From Erinaceus europaeus (Eukaryota; Chordata; Mammalia; Eulipotyphla; Erinaceidae), in assembly GCF_950295315.1 (NCBI RefSeq), contig NC_080168.1, forward strand, positions 2,424,573 through 2,488,572: a stretch of 64,000 nt of DNA. Reading direction: 5' to 3'. The translations under genes and the position numbers were made by a program. The notes beneath the pieces were generated by a model. That model was given only the letters and a program-made list of their open reading frames with translations, ran no database searches and had not been told where the DNA came from. Positions 10,081 through 20,720 of the stretch are shown here, piece after piece (position 1 is the first letter of the stretch; the number at the start of each line of letters is the position of its first letter).

Positions 10081-11895
10081 TCAGGTTTTAGCTATTATGA
10101 ATTGTGCTGCTATGAACATAGGAGTACACACCTCTTTTTGGTTGGGTGTTATGGAGTCCTTGGGGTATAAGCTCAGGAGAGGAATTACTGGATCATATGG
10201 AAGGTCCATGTCTAGCCTTCTGAGAGTTTTCCAGACTGCTCTCCACAGAGGCTGGACCAACTTACATTCCCACCAGCAATGTAAAACGGTTCCTCTGTCC
10301 CCACATCCTCTCCAGCATTTGTTGCTGCTGTCCTTTTGGATGTATGCCATTCTTACAGGAGTGAGGTGGTATCTTAGTGTTGTCTTAATTTGCATTTCTC
10401 TGACGATCAGTGACATAGAGCAGTTTTTCATATGTTTGTTAGCCTTTTGGATCTCCTCTGTAGTGAATGTTTTGTTCATATCCTCTGCCCATTTTTGGAT
10501 GGGGTCATTTGCTTTTTTGGTGCTAAGTTTGCTGAGCTCTTTATATATTTTGGTGATTAGTTTCTTGTCTGATGTATGGCATGTGAAGATCTTCTCCCAT
10601 TCTGTGAGGGGTCTCTTTGTTTGTTTAATAGTTTCTTTGGATGTGCAGAAGCTTTTCAATTTGATGTAGTCCCATTGGTTTGTTTCTGCTTTAGTCTTCC
10701 TTACAATTGGGTTTGATTATCAAAGATGTTCTTGAGGTGTAGGTGGGAAAGTGTTTTACCAATGTTTTCCTCTAAGTATTTGATTGTTTCTGGTCTGACA
10801 TTTAGGTCTTTGATCCATTTGGAGTTGATTTTTGTTTCTGGTGAGATAAAGTGGTTCAATTTCATTCTTCTGCATGTTACAACCCAGTTTTCCCAGCACT
10901 ATTGAAGAGAGCCTCCTTTTTCCACTTAATCCTTTGGGCCCCCTTATCAAAGATTAGATGTTCATAGGTGTGGGGATTTATTTCTGGGCTTTCAATTCTG
11001 TTCCACTGGTCTGTGTGCCTATTTTTGTTCCAGTACCATTCTGTTTTGATGATGATGGCTTTATATTATAGTTTAAGGTCTGGGAGTGTGATGCCTCCAT
11101 TTCTGTTTCTTTTCCTTAAGATGGTTTTGGCAATTCTAGGTGTTTTCATGTTCCAGATAAATGATTTTAGTGTTTGTTCTATCTCTTAAAGAAGCTTGGT
11201 GGAACTTTGATGGGTATTGCATTAAATTTGTATATGGTTCTGGGGAGAATATTCATTTTGATGATATTTATTCTTCCAATCCATGAGCATGGGATATCTT
11301 TCCATTTCTTGGTATCAGTTTCTATTTCATTGAGTAGCGACTCATAGTTTTCAGTATACAAGTCTTTCACTTCTTTGGTCAACTTTATTCCTAGGTATTT
11401 GATTGATTTTGCTGAAACAGTAAAGGGGAGTGATTTCTGGATGTCTTCTTCTTCAGATTTAGTGTTTGTATAAAGAAATGCCACTGATTTTTGTACATTG
11501 ATTTTGTAGCCTGATACCTTGCTATACTGCCTAATAACTTCCAGTAGTTTTCTGCTGGATTCTTTAGGTCTTTCTATGTATACTATCATATCATCTGCAA
11601 ATAGTGAGAGCTTGACTTCTTCCCTTCCAATCTGTATCCCTTTGATTTCTTTCTCTTGCCTGATTGCTATGGCAAGAACTTCCAATACTATGTTGAAGAG
11701 TAACGGTGACAGTGGATAGCCCTGTCTAGTCCCCAATCTGAGGGGGAATGCTTTTAGCTTCTGTCCATTGAGTATGATGTTGGCTGTAGGTCTGCTATAT
11801 ATAGACTCTCTATCTTGAGGAATTTCCCATCTATTCCCATTTTTGGTAGAGTTTTGAGCATGTATTGTAGTGCCATTGTTCAAAAAAAATTTTTT
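10081..11895 (-). pseudogene. L1 ORF2 remnant: RT core plus C-terminal domain
   Basis: Antisense reading gives L1 ORF2 in two good blocks. 11883-11179 includes '[14 protein letters not shown]' and the RT active-site 'SLFADDM'. 10659-10081 includes the C-terminal '[18 protein letters not shown]' region. Between them (about 10660-11178) the frame is broken by shifts but remains L1-like. Upstream of 11883 a few more codons read in another frame, so a frameshift lies near 11820-11850. EN and the RT motif A aspartate are absent. Confidence 0.92.
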
Positions 11896-11939
11896 TTGTT
11901 TGCTCTGATATATTGCCAGTATTATAGTGATGTTCTTGT

Positions 11940-12856
11940 TTATAAGAGGTCTTTTAGAACCTCTTTCAGGGCCGGTTTGGTGATGGTTGCCTCCTTTAAC
12001 TGTTGTTTGTCTAAGAAGGTTTTGATCCCTCCATCTAGTTTGGATGAAAGTCTAGCAGGATATGTTATCCTTGGTTGAAACCCTTTTTCATTCAGGGCTT
12101 GATAGATATCTTGCCATTCTCTTCTAGCTTTTAGAGTTTGAGTGGAGAAATCTGCAGATAATCTTATGGGTTTTCCCTTGTATGTGACTTTTTGTTTCTC
12201 TCTTGCAGCCTTTAGGATCCTTTCTTTATCCTTACTTCTTCTTATTGTGACTATGATGTGTCTTGGTGTCTTCAGGTCTGGGTTGATTCTGTTTGGTAAT
12301 CTCTGGGCCTCTTGAATCTTGATGTCCTTTCTGTTATTCAGGTCTGGGAAGTTTTCTTCTATTATTTCCTCTAGAATGTTTGCTTCCCCTTCCTCTCTTT
12401 CTTCCTCTGGCAGGCCAATTATACGAATGTTACTCCTTTTGAGATCATCCCATATGTCTCTGTTGTTGTTTTCTGTGTCTCTCAATCTCTTTTTAAGCTC
12501 TTTCCCCTCTTTTTTAGTTTTCTCTAACTCATCCTCTGTCTGACTAATTCTGTTTTCTGCTTCTGTTAGTCTGCTTTCCCTTGCCTCAGCTTCTTTCTTC
12601 ATTACAGCTATTTCAGCTTTCAGTTCTCTAATTATGCCTCAAGATAATCAGTATTTTCCTTGGGGGTCTCAACTGTTGTTTCCCTAATACTGCCATTCCT
12701 TTCCTACAATGTTGTTTTCATTTCTGTGATTAATAAGTTTATTAATGCTTGCATACTTTTCTTATCTATGGTTACTTCTGGCTGATTTGTAGTTTCATCT
12801 GGGCTCTTGTCTTCATTCATTGGAGTAGCAGTTTTATTTGTTTTTGATCTACCCAT
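11940..12856 (-). pseudogene. L1 ORF1 pseudogene (ORF1p RNA-binding protein)
   Basis: ORF1p normally trimerises through a coiled coil and coats L1 RNA. The start ATG at 12854-12856 follows an A-rich leader. An N-terminal segment is followed by an in-frame TAG soon after 'LLITEMKTTL'. Downstream an open stretch (12602-11940) keeps the heptad-rich coiled coil ('AENRISQTEDELEKTKKE'), the RRM-like block ('SNIRIIGLPEEE') and the C-terminal domain ('[10 protein letters not shown]'). The native TAA is at 11940-11942. The broken N-terminus means no full ORF1p can be made. Confidence 0.92.
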
Positions 12857-14337
12857 TTTTTTTGATTTATGTGTTTCTTTTTTATGCTCTGCTGTTCCTC
12901 AGTTGTTATGTCTTGAGTACAAGCAACACTGTACTAAATACCTTTATGACAATTGCACTCACCAACCTCAGGAATTACAGTAGCAACTGAAGCAAGTATT
13001 GAAGCAGTTTAATCACTACCAGTTAGCTAAACAATGTCTCCAGTCCGTGAAAAAATAGTAACCAAATCCCAGTGAGGAAGAAAGAGAAAAGAAAGAAGGA
13101 ATAGCAAGAATAGACAGTTATGCAAATCTACTATCCACTGTATATTCTAGGGGTAACAAGAGGGTAAAGGGAAGTAGAGCAGAGATACACACATAGAAAG
13201 TCCACTCTGAGTCAGATTTCTTCTCCAAAATAATTCACAAATTCAGAAAGGCAACGAAGAAGGAAGGAATAAGTGTATGACAAGATAAAGAAAAAAAAAG
13301 AAGAAAGAGAAAAGAGAAAAGATAAGAAAAAGAGCTGTAATTAAAGAGCAGTGAAAATAAAGGGTTTTTTTGATACTTTATTTTTAATTTAGTTTAATTT
13401 AATTTTTTTAATTAGCTAGGAGGAGGAGGGAGGGGAGAGTCTGTAGAGGAGGTAGGAGTAACGAGACAAGTTCCTCCCACAATAGATAAGATGCCCACTA
13501 CCCTAGCAATGAAAGATACCCTAAGAGTTAATTCTGATCAACCTAAAGGGGGGGGGAAGATATCTGCCTTTATATAATATTAATAATAAAATAGAGCAGG
13601 GTAAAAAAAGAGAACCCTGTCCCAGATTACCTCAAACCTCGTGATCAGAGGCAGCTGATTGTTAAGAAAGAGAAAAAAAAAAAGCAAAAAACCTCAGGAC
13701 TAGAAAAGGATAGCTTTAATAGACAGTTATGCAAATCTACTATCCACTGTATATTCTAGGGGTAGATAAAGGAAGAAGGGAAGTTGAGCAGAGATACTCA
13801 CAGTGAGAGTCCAACTCTGAGTCAGAATTCTTCCCCAAAATAATTCCCAAATGTGTATCAGTGAATTCAAAAAAGCACACTGTTTGGTGGTGTGGGGGAT
13901 GGGGCCTGTGGCTTTGGAAGCTGTAGGATTAAGGAAGAAAGGATGACAAGAATGAGAAAAAGAAAAAAAAGAGAGAGAGGAAAAAAAGAAAAAGATAAGA
14001 AAAAGAACAGTCATAAAAGAGCAGTGAAAGGAAAGAGTTTTTATTTATTTATTTATTTATTTTTAATGATTTAATTATCTATGTGGGGTGAGGTTGGGGT
14101 GCTTGGCTACCTAGAAAGAAAAAAGGCCAGAGGTTTCAGAAGGGTATAGCTTAGAATGAATGATACTCCCTGGTGGGACAGGAATCTTGGTAAAGAAAGA
14201 AAGAGGCTCAGCAGGGGAGCCTGTTAGGAGCTGGTCCCCAGGGACTGGTTATGGGGGGGGGAAGGGGGAGGAGGTGTGCTTAATAATTTAAAAGAAAGAA
14301 AAATTTTTCCCCTTTTTTTTCTACTCTATTTTTTTAA
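12857..14337 (-). promoter_or_regulatory. L1 5' UTR with tandem ~609-bp units
   Basis: Lies between ORF1 and the 5' end of the L1. A block starting 'ATAGACAGTTATGCAAATCT' at 13110 recurs at 13719 and stays alignable for about 200 bp, then again near the 'AAGATAAGAAAAAGA' and 'AAAGAGCAGTGAAA' segments. The copies are separated by unit-specific sequence. Tandem 5' UTR units in mouse L1s act as promoter monomers; that role here is inference. Confidence 0.7.
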
Positions 14338-14625
14338 AAAAATATTTATTTATTTATTCCCTTTTGTTGCCCTTGTTGTTTTATTGTTGTGGTTATTATT
14401 GTTGTTATTGACATCATCATTGTTGGATAGGGCAGAGAGAAATGGAGAGAGGAGGGGAAGACAGAGAGGGGGAGAGAAAGATAGACACCTGCAGACCTGC
14501 TTCACCGCCTGTGAAGCGACTCCCCTGCAGGTGGGGAGCTGGGGACTTGAACTGGGATCCTTATGCTGGTCCTTGCGGTTTGCGCCACCTGCGCTTAACC
14601 CACTGTGCTACCGCCCGACTCCCTC
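14338..14625 (-). mobile_element. Family B SINE nested in the L1 5' UTR
   Basis: Complete minus copy from 'TTCCCTTTTGTTGCCC' to 'CTACCGCCCGACTCCC'. The L1-like sequence 'CTCTACTCTAATTTTTAACC' resumes after it, and 'CTACTCTATTTTTTT' precedes it (an approximate target duplication). Confidence 0.92.
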
Positions 14626-14797
14626 TACTCTAATTTTTAACCCAAATTAAGTTATAGTCACCTCCTTGGTGTCACCGCTAGGACTCCTTACTGACTGGCA
14701 TACTAAAGGCAGAAAATCCTACCGTTTCCAGAAGATGTGGTCAGAGCTCAAGCCACTAGCAGCTTCTTAGTCCTCCATCTTCCAGGAACCCCCCGAT

Positions 14798-14810
14798 AAT
14801 GCTTTTCTTT
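14798..14810. repeat. Target-site duplication of the L1 (5' side)
   Basis: Exact match to 8464-8476. Confidence 0.8.
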
Positions 14811-14989
14811 ATTTATGTTCTACTAACTCCTCTTTCTCTGCTGCCCGTTTCATTGTGAAGGGGCTTTAAGACAAAGTTATTCAGTCACAACAGGATCCAT
14901 GTAAATCTGTATTTCTCCCAGTTCTGGAACCTCTGGGGTTTTGTTTCTTTCTTCATGCTTCTTTTGGTGACCTACCAGGCGATCCTGCA

Positions 14990-15538
14990 TCTGCTGACCT
15001 CAGCCAAGTCACCAGTGCAACCAGTGCCACCTTGACCTGTTTCATTTTGGACTGTATCCAGAGAAGCCAGGCAGGAGATGCCAACCCCCCAGCTCTAGTA
15101 CTCTGCCACCAAGCTGCTGATGCTACCATGACACCATCCTGACTTCCTCACCCATGACAGGCAACCAGGCAGACAGACAACCAGGCAGACAACCCAGACA
15201 GACAACCAGGCAGACAACCTCACCCATGTATCCTGGAGCCTCCCCTCCCCAGAGCCCTTCCCCACTAGGGAAAGACAGAGACAGGCTGGGGGTGTGGATC
15301 CACCTGCCAACACCCATGCCCAGCAGAGAAGCAGTGACAGAAGCCAGAACTCCCATCTTCTGCTCCCCATAAAGAATTTGGATCCATGATCCCAGAGGGC
15401 TAAAGAATAGGGAAGCTTCCAATGGAGGAGAGAGGACAGGGAACTCTGGTGGTGGAAACTGTGTGGAATTGTACCCCTGTTATCTTACAATCTTATTAAC
15501 CATTATTAAATCACTAATAGTAATAATAAAAAAAGAAA
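14990..15538 (+). mobile_element. L1 3' UTR copy with A tail
   Basis: Plus-strand copy of the 3' UTR at 8477-9000 ('CCCACTAGGGAAAGACAGAG', 'TTGTACCCCTGTTATCTTA'), ending 'ATTAAATCACTAATAG' and an A-rich tail. 15164-15222 is an extra CAGACA/ACCAGG minisatellite. Confidence 0.8.
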
Positions 15539-16048
15539 TGGATTTGGCTATGTGTTTCTTCTTCCCCTGTCTCCATAGCTGAAGGGAGCAGAGGCTGGCT
15601 CATGAATGGATGTTGGGGCCTCAGACCTGGAGTATACTGAGGGGAGGCTGGGGGTGGTGGTGACGGTAACCAACTGGGTTTCACAAGATGTGGGCTTTGG
15701 CTGGACTATGGTGAAGGGCTGGCAGCAGAAAACTGAGAAGGGGAGCACTCCACAGTGTGTTTCTAAATGTCTGTGAGTTTTGCAACTGATTAGATGACAC
15801 TCCTTTCTGCAAAAGGGCTAATTGATGGATGTCAAGCAAAAGTGTCTCTGGGGAGAGCAACCCTGATTGGAGTCATTAACACAAACATGTGTGAAATACC
15901 ACAGCGTTCTCATTTGATAGCCAGTCTGTTTCTTGGCCCAATCTCCAGCATTTACATTTACATTTGGGTATAAAGTGGCATATATTACATAGGGAAATAT
16001 GCTTGTCAAAATAAATAAGTATTGAATATTTATGAAAATGGAATATTC
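15539..16048. other. Unique sequence
   Basis: No convincing gene or repeat seen. Confidence 0.5.
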
Positions 16049-16570
16049 TTGGGGCCAGACAGTGGCTCACCCAGTCAATGTTACAATGCACAGGGATCCA
16101 GGTTACAGTCCCTGACCCCCTCCTGAAGGGGGGGAAAGAGCTTCACTAAGTGTGAAGTGGGGGCTGCAGATGTCTCTCCTTATCTAATTTTCTTTCTTTT
16201 TTTATTTTATTTATTCCCTTTCGTTGCCCTTGTTTTTTTATTGGAGTTATTATTGTTGTTGTTATTGATGTCGTTGTTGGATAGTACAGAGAAGTGGAGA
16301 GAGGAGGGGAAGACAGAGAGGGGGAGAGAAAGACAGACACCTGCAGACCTGCTTCACTGCCTGTGAAGCGACTCCCCTGCAGGTGGGGAGCTGGGGGCTC
16401 AAACTAGGATCCTTACACAGATCCTTGTGCTTTGCACCACGTGTGCCTAACCTGCTGCGCTACCACCTGACTCCCAATGTCTCTCCTTATCTATCTCCTT
16501 CTCCCATCTTGATTTGTGTCTGTCTCTATCCAATCAATCACTCAATCAATCAGTCAAGATAAGAAGGTAG
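16049..16570 (+). mobile_element. Family A SINE interrupted by a family B SINE
   Basis: The head and B-box part is at 16049-16185, and the pyrimidine-rich tail resumes at 16477 ('ATGTCTCTCCTTATCT') and runs to about 16570. The split is caused by the insertion described in the next entry. Confidence 0.9.
16186..16476 (-). mobile_element. Nested family B SINE with 16-bp target duplication
   Basis: The target duplication 'ATGTCTCTCCTTATCT' lies at 16170-16185 and 16477-16492, within the older plus-strand SINE. Confidence 0.95.
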
Positions 16571-17285
16571 GAAAGAAGAAAGAAAATAGAATATTCTCTT
16601 TATCCTAAAGGTGGCAACTGAAAAGGTCAAGACTGATGCAGATATAATTACCACCAGTATATAAAAGAGGATGATTCCTCCAAGGCTACTGAAATAAACA
16701 CTCATCTCATCATAATCCCACATTTACACCCATACAACCCAATTGTGAACTGACTAATGTCCTAATTCCCAGTTAGACAGAAGTACAGATGGCAGGTCTA
16801 AGAAGGCTAATGTATTCTCCTACCTCTTAGCTATAAGCTGATATATATATTTTTTCCTCTTGTTTTTCTTCCTTTGGATCTTGTCTTCTGATGAAAAAAA
16901 AATTAGGCAATTCTATACATTACTTTTGGAGAGCCTTAAAAATATTCCATTTATTGAGTTTGATTCTTCAGCTTAAAGCCTGGAGAGCAGATGTTTGGAT
17001 GTAGAGTTGGAGTGAAGAGGCAAACTTCGGCGGAGACATTCTCCAGGTTCATGCCAGTTTCTTGCAGAGAATTTGGAAAGGTTATAGACAACATTCTTGA
17101 GGACTGCTAGTGATGGAGAGGATGGGAGTGACAGAGAGACTGATTCTGTTCTCCTATCAATGAAAGGGTGACATGTTTTTGATGTCCTCCAGCTGAGTCA
17201 TTTACTGTACTTTAAGAAGATGGAGAACAGCATCGTCTATATACTTTCACAAATGATTAGGAGTTGAACACATTTTCTTCATTCG
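16571..17285. other. Unique sequence
   Basis: AT-rich single-copy-looking DNA; nothing recognised. Confidence 0.5.
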
Positions 17286-17291
17286 AAACAA

Positions 17292-17336
<45 letters not shown>

Positions 17337-17346
17337 TATATATATG
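17286..17346. repeat. (CT)n(TA)n compound microsatellite
   Basis: CT repeat to about 17332, then TA repeat. Confidence 0.97.
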
Positions 17347-18190
17347 GTGAGTGTTTTGAATCCCACCTAAAAATAATAAGATGAAGAGAAAATTCAGAGC
17401 TGTAAGAGGCTAGAGACATGTGTGGTGTAGTTTAACATTTGGGTCTTTCGAGAGGCAAACTGAGTGTTCTGAAGCCTTCAGATCTCATATGGCCATCTGA
17501 TAGCTGGTGATATACTATGTGGGGGTGTCTGTTAGAGAAAGAACAGTTGTATCATTTCCAGATCTTTCCATTTGTGAAGTGAGAGTTTTTCTTTTCCTTT
17601 TTTTTTTCCCTAGGAAAGAAAATGGCATATAATTAACTTGGCCTTTAATTATTCAACTTTAGTTTTGAAAGTTTTTACTCCATTCCCTAAAGTGTGGATC
17701 TTGTTATTAAAAAAAAAAAAAAGTAAAAACTACCAGGGGGTTTTGCTTGGGTTTTCTAACTGCAAAGGTTTATTAGGTACATAAAAACCATGATGAAAAA
17801 AATAGGAGAAAAATGTTAGCTCACATGTGGCAGGAACCACGAATCCTTAAATTGATTTTACTGGTGTTCAGCTATAATGCACATAGGTCCTGGGAGAAGA
17901 CCAGATAGGAACAGCAACAGTTGAAGGCTGAGAAAGATGAAAAGGTGAAAAAGGGCTGACCTTCCATCAGACACTTAAGTAACCTCCCATGCCCACAATC
18001 CCTTGTGGATTTAGTTCTTTGCCATAGGTCATAACATTAGCCATATGCTAATTATGTACATGGCCCATAACTCCATTTGCTTATGGTGAACATATTTCTC
18101 ACATCTCTCCACTTCTAGTAGAAAACATGAACAGATTCTCAGCGTTTCCATGGGCATCAGAGAACAGGCAAATTTCTGGGGGTTATTTTG
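17347..18190. other. Unique AT-rich sequence
   Basis: No gene or repeat recognised apart from short homopolymers. Confidence 0.5.
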
Positions 18191-18194
18191 CTGA

Positions 18195-18234
<40 letters not shown>

Positions 18235-18244
18235 ATATATATTT
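18191..18244. repeat. (TA)n microsatellite
   Basis: About 20 TA units followed by 'GGATATATA'. Confidence 0.97.
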
Positions 18245-18395
18245 TTATGAGAGAAAATGTTGTTTTAGTTGAAAAATGTGTTCAACTTCTAATCATTTGT
18301 CAAAGTTTTTTTTAAATATATAAACAATGTAGCTTTCCATCTTAAAGTACAGTAAATTACTCAAATTGAAGACAACAAATGTTATCCTTTCTTTG

Positions 18396-18620
18396 TTTTT
18401 AATTTTTTTATTATCTTTATTTATTGGAGAGAGACAGTCAGAAATTGAGAGGGAAGAGGGTGGTAGAGAGGAGGAGGAGAGAGAGGCAGAGAGAGAGGCA
18501 GCACTGCTTCACCACTTGCAAAGCTTTCTCCCTGCAGATTGGGGAGCTGGGGGCTTGAACCAGGGTCCTTGCACATTATAATATGTGTACTCAATCAGGT
18601 GTGCCACCACCGACCCATGT
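18396..18620 (-). mobile_element. Family A SINE
   Basis: Minus copy from the 'TTATCTTTATTTATTGG' tail to 'GTGCCACCACCGACCC'. Confidence 0.9.
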
Positions 18621-18649
18621 TACCCTTTCACTTAGAGAAGAATATTCTG

Positions 18650-18697
18650 CCCTATCCTATCCTATCCTATCCTATCCTATCCTATCCTATCCTATCC
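18650..18697. repeat. (CCTAT)n pentanucleotide array
   Basis: About nine tandem CCTAT units. Confidence 0.98.
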
Positions 18698-18910
18698 ACT
18701 GGGGTTATTCTACAAGCCCTGACCCTATCCTAAGAGTGTAGGCACAATACCTGGGTATCAGGTGAAGGTTTTCTGTTAACCTAGAGACCTGTTGGTCTGT
18801 TAGTCTATGTCTAGTCCAGGTATAGCCAAATGCCCCTAGAAGCTCAGAACAGAAACCAGCAGAGGTATCCCCTGCTTCAGGTGGTCCCTGGGTGGTGATC
18901 ATAAAATTGT

Positions 18911-19127
18911 GATTTAAAAAAAAACCACATTTATTTATTTATTTATTTATTTATTTGATAGGGATAGAGAGGAATTGAGAGAAGAGGGGGAGATAGTGAA
19001 GGAGAGAGACAGAGAGACACCTGCAGCCCTGCTTCACCACTTGTGAAGCTTTCCCCCTACAGGTAGGGACCGGGGGCTTGAACCTGGGTCCTTGCACACC
19101 GTAATGTGTGCACCACTGCCTGGCCTT
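18911..19127 (-). mobile_element. Family A SINE
   Basis: An ATTT-repeat tail, purine-rich middle, 'CACCTGCAGCCCTGCTTCAC' and the head 'CACTGCCTGGCC'. Confidence 0.9.
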
Positions 19128-19178
19128 GGAATTGTGATCTTATCCTTAGACAATCATTTCAGAATCAGCATAGTTCTA

Positions 19179-19721
19179 TATTTACATGTTTTTTTAAAAA
19201 AATATTTATTTATTTATTCCCTTTTGTTGCCCTTGTTGTTTTTTATTGTTGTAGTTACTGATGTCATCGTTGTTGGATAGGACAGAGAGAAATGGAGAGA
19301 GGAGGGGAAGACAGAGAGAGAGAGAGAGAGCAAGATCGACACCTGAAGACCTGCTTCACTGTCTGTGAAGCAACTCACCTGCAGGTGGGGAGCCAGGGAG
19401 CTCGAGTCAGGATCTTTTTTTAATTAATTAATTAATTAATTAATTAATTCCCTTTTGTTGCCCTTGTTGTTTTATTGTTGTAGTTATTATTGTTGTTGTT
19501 GTCGTCGTTGGATAGGACAGAGAGAAACGGAGAGAGGAGGGGAAGACAGAGAGGGGGAGAGAAAGACAGACACCTGCAGACCTGCTTCACCGCCTGTGAA
19601 GTGACTCCCCTGCAGGTGAGGAGCCGGGGTTCGAACCGGGATCCTTATGCCAGTGCTTGTGCTTTGCACCACGTGTGCTTAACCCGCTGCACTACCGCCC
19701 GACTCCCTGTATTTACATGTT
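19179..19721 (-). mobile_element. Family B SINE dimer in one target duplication
   Basis: Two minus B units. 19191-19410 lacks its head and fuses at 'GTCAGGATC' to a TTAA-repeat tail, and a complete unit ends near 19709. A single pair 'TATTTACATGTT' (19179-19190 and 19710-19721) flanks the whole array, so both units probably entered as one insertion. Confidence 0.85.
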
Positions 19722-19779
19722 GGTTATGCTCAGGCAAAAACATGTTTGAGCCTTAGGATTCTGTCACTAAGATTATGCC

Positions 19780-20118
19780 CTAGGAAAGCTAGGGAGCAGA
19801 ACCCATGGCATGTTCAATGATACCAGTCATCAGAGAAACACAAATTAAAACTGCAAAGTGAGATTAGTACACCCACCAGAGTGGATACAATTAAAAAAGA
19901 CATTATATCAACTGTTGACAAAAATGGGAGGCAACTGTCATTCTTGGGTGCTGCTGGTGAAGAGGCAAGATACTACAGTCACTTTGGAAAAAGTTAATTA
20001 TATATATTTATATATATTTATTATAAAGTCACAGTTACCATGTGACTCAGCCAACCTGTCTCTAAGAATTTATTCAACAGAACAGAAAAACTATTTCCTT
20101 ACAAAGATCAGGGCCTGG
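19780..20118 (+). mobile_element. Ancient L1 ORF2 3' fragment
   Basis: Plus-strand decayed L1 ('ATCAGAGAAACACAAATTAA', 'CTAAGAATTTATTCAACAGA'). It continues past the SINE at 20119-20335 to about 20565. Confidence 0.75.
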
Positions 20119-20335
20119 GGACCAGGTGGTGGCGCACCTGGTTAAACATTCACATTACAAAGCATAGGGTTCTGGGTTCAAGTCCCTGGTCCCCATCTGC
20201 AGGGGAAAAGCTTCACAAGCAGTGAAGCAGGGCTACAGGTGTCTCTCTGTCTCTCTTCCTCTCTATCTCCCCTTCCCCTCTCCATTTCTCTCTGTCTTTA
20301 TCCAATAATAAATTTAAAAATATTTTTTTTAAGAA
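20119..20335 (+). mobile_element. Family A SINE
   Basis: Well-preserved head 'GGGGACCAGGTGGTGGCGCA', B-box 'GGGTTCAAGTCCC', CT-rich middle and 'TATCCAATAATAAA' tail. Confidence 0.93.
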
Positions 20336-20568
20336 AGAGTAGAGCCGGAATATCCATAGTTACTTTATTCATACTGCTTTGGTTTGAAAACAATCCCAAA
20401 ACTTAGTGGGTAGTGGTTTATAACCACACAATGGGATAACAGTAAAAAGTAACAATGACATGAACTACTTATATGCATAACATAGGTAAACCTCCAAAGC
20501 ACCCTTTGGAGGTTACTAACAAGTTACTAACTAGTGAGTAACCTGATTTTTCTCTATTTTACTTTAAG

Positions 20569-20606
<38 letters not shown>

Positions 20607-20720
20607 TACTCATTTCTGGCTCATGCATAGGGGTGTTGGGGATTGAACCTGGGACTTGGGAGCCTCAGGCAGGAAAGTATTTTTGTAGAACCATTATGTT
20701 CTCTCTCCTGTCCCCAGTGC
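20336..20720. mobile_element. End of ancient L1 plus family C SINE (minus)
   Basis: 20336-20565 is the continuation of the old plus-strand L1. 20566-20720 is a minus family C SINE with a (GA)n stretch and 'GAGCCTCAGGCAGGAAAG'. Confidence 0.7.

Larger units (their letters stand above)
8477..14797 (-). mobile_element. L1 retrotransposon of full 5'-to-3' extent, internally deleted
   Basis: On the minus strand this is one L1. It has a repeated 5' UTR (about 14797-12857, containing a younger SINE), an ORF1 pseudogene (12856-11940), the C-terminal half of ORF2 (about 11883-10081) and a long 3' UTR with an A-rich end (about 10080-8477). The 5' extremity 'GGTTCCTGGAAGATGGAGG' resembles the conserved start of mammalian L1s, with a GATGG (YY1-like) motif. 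Identical 13-bp duplications flank it. The ORF1 stop lies only ~50 bp from ORF2 sequence that normally sits about two thirds of the way through RT. The endonuclease domain and first half of RT are therefore deleted, with the junction near 11882-11900. Nonsense and frameshift damage make it inactive. Confidence 0.9.

Noticed and set aside
10022..10669. 215-codon plus frame rich in hydrophobic residues
   Set aside because: Antisense of L1 ORF2, which commonly yields such spurious membrane-like frames.
18650..18697. CRISPR-like or telomere-like array
   Set aside because: A five-base unit with no spacers; an ordinary microsatellite.
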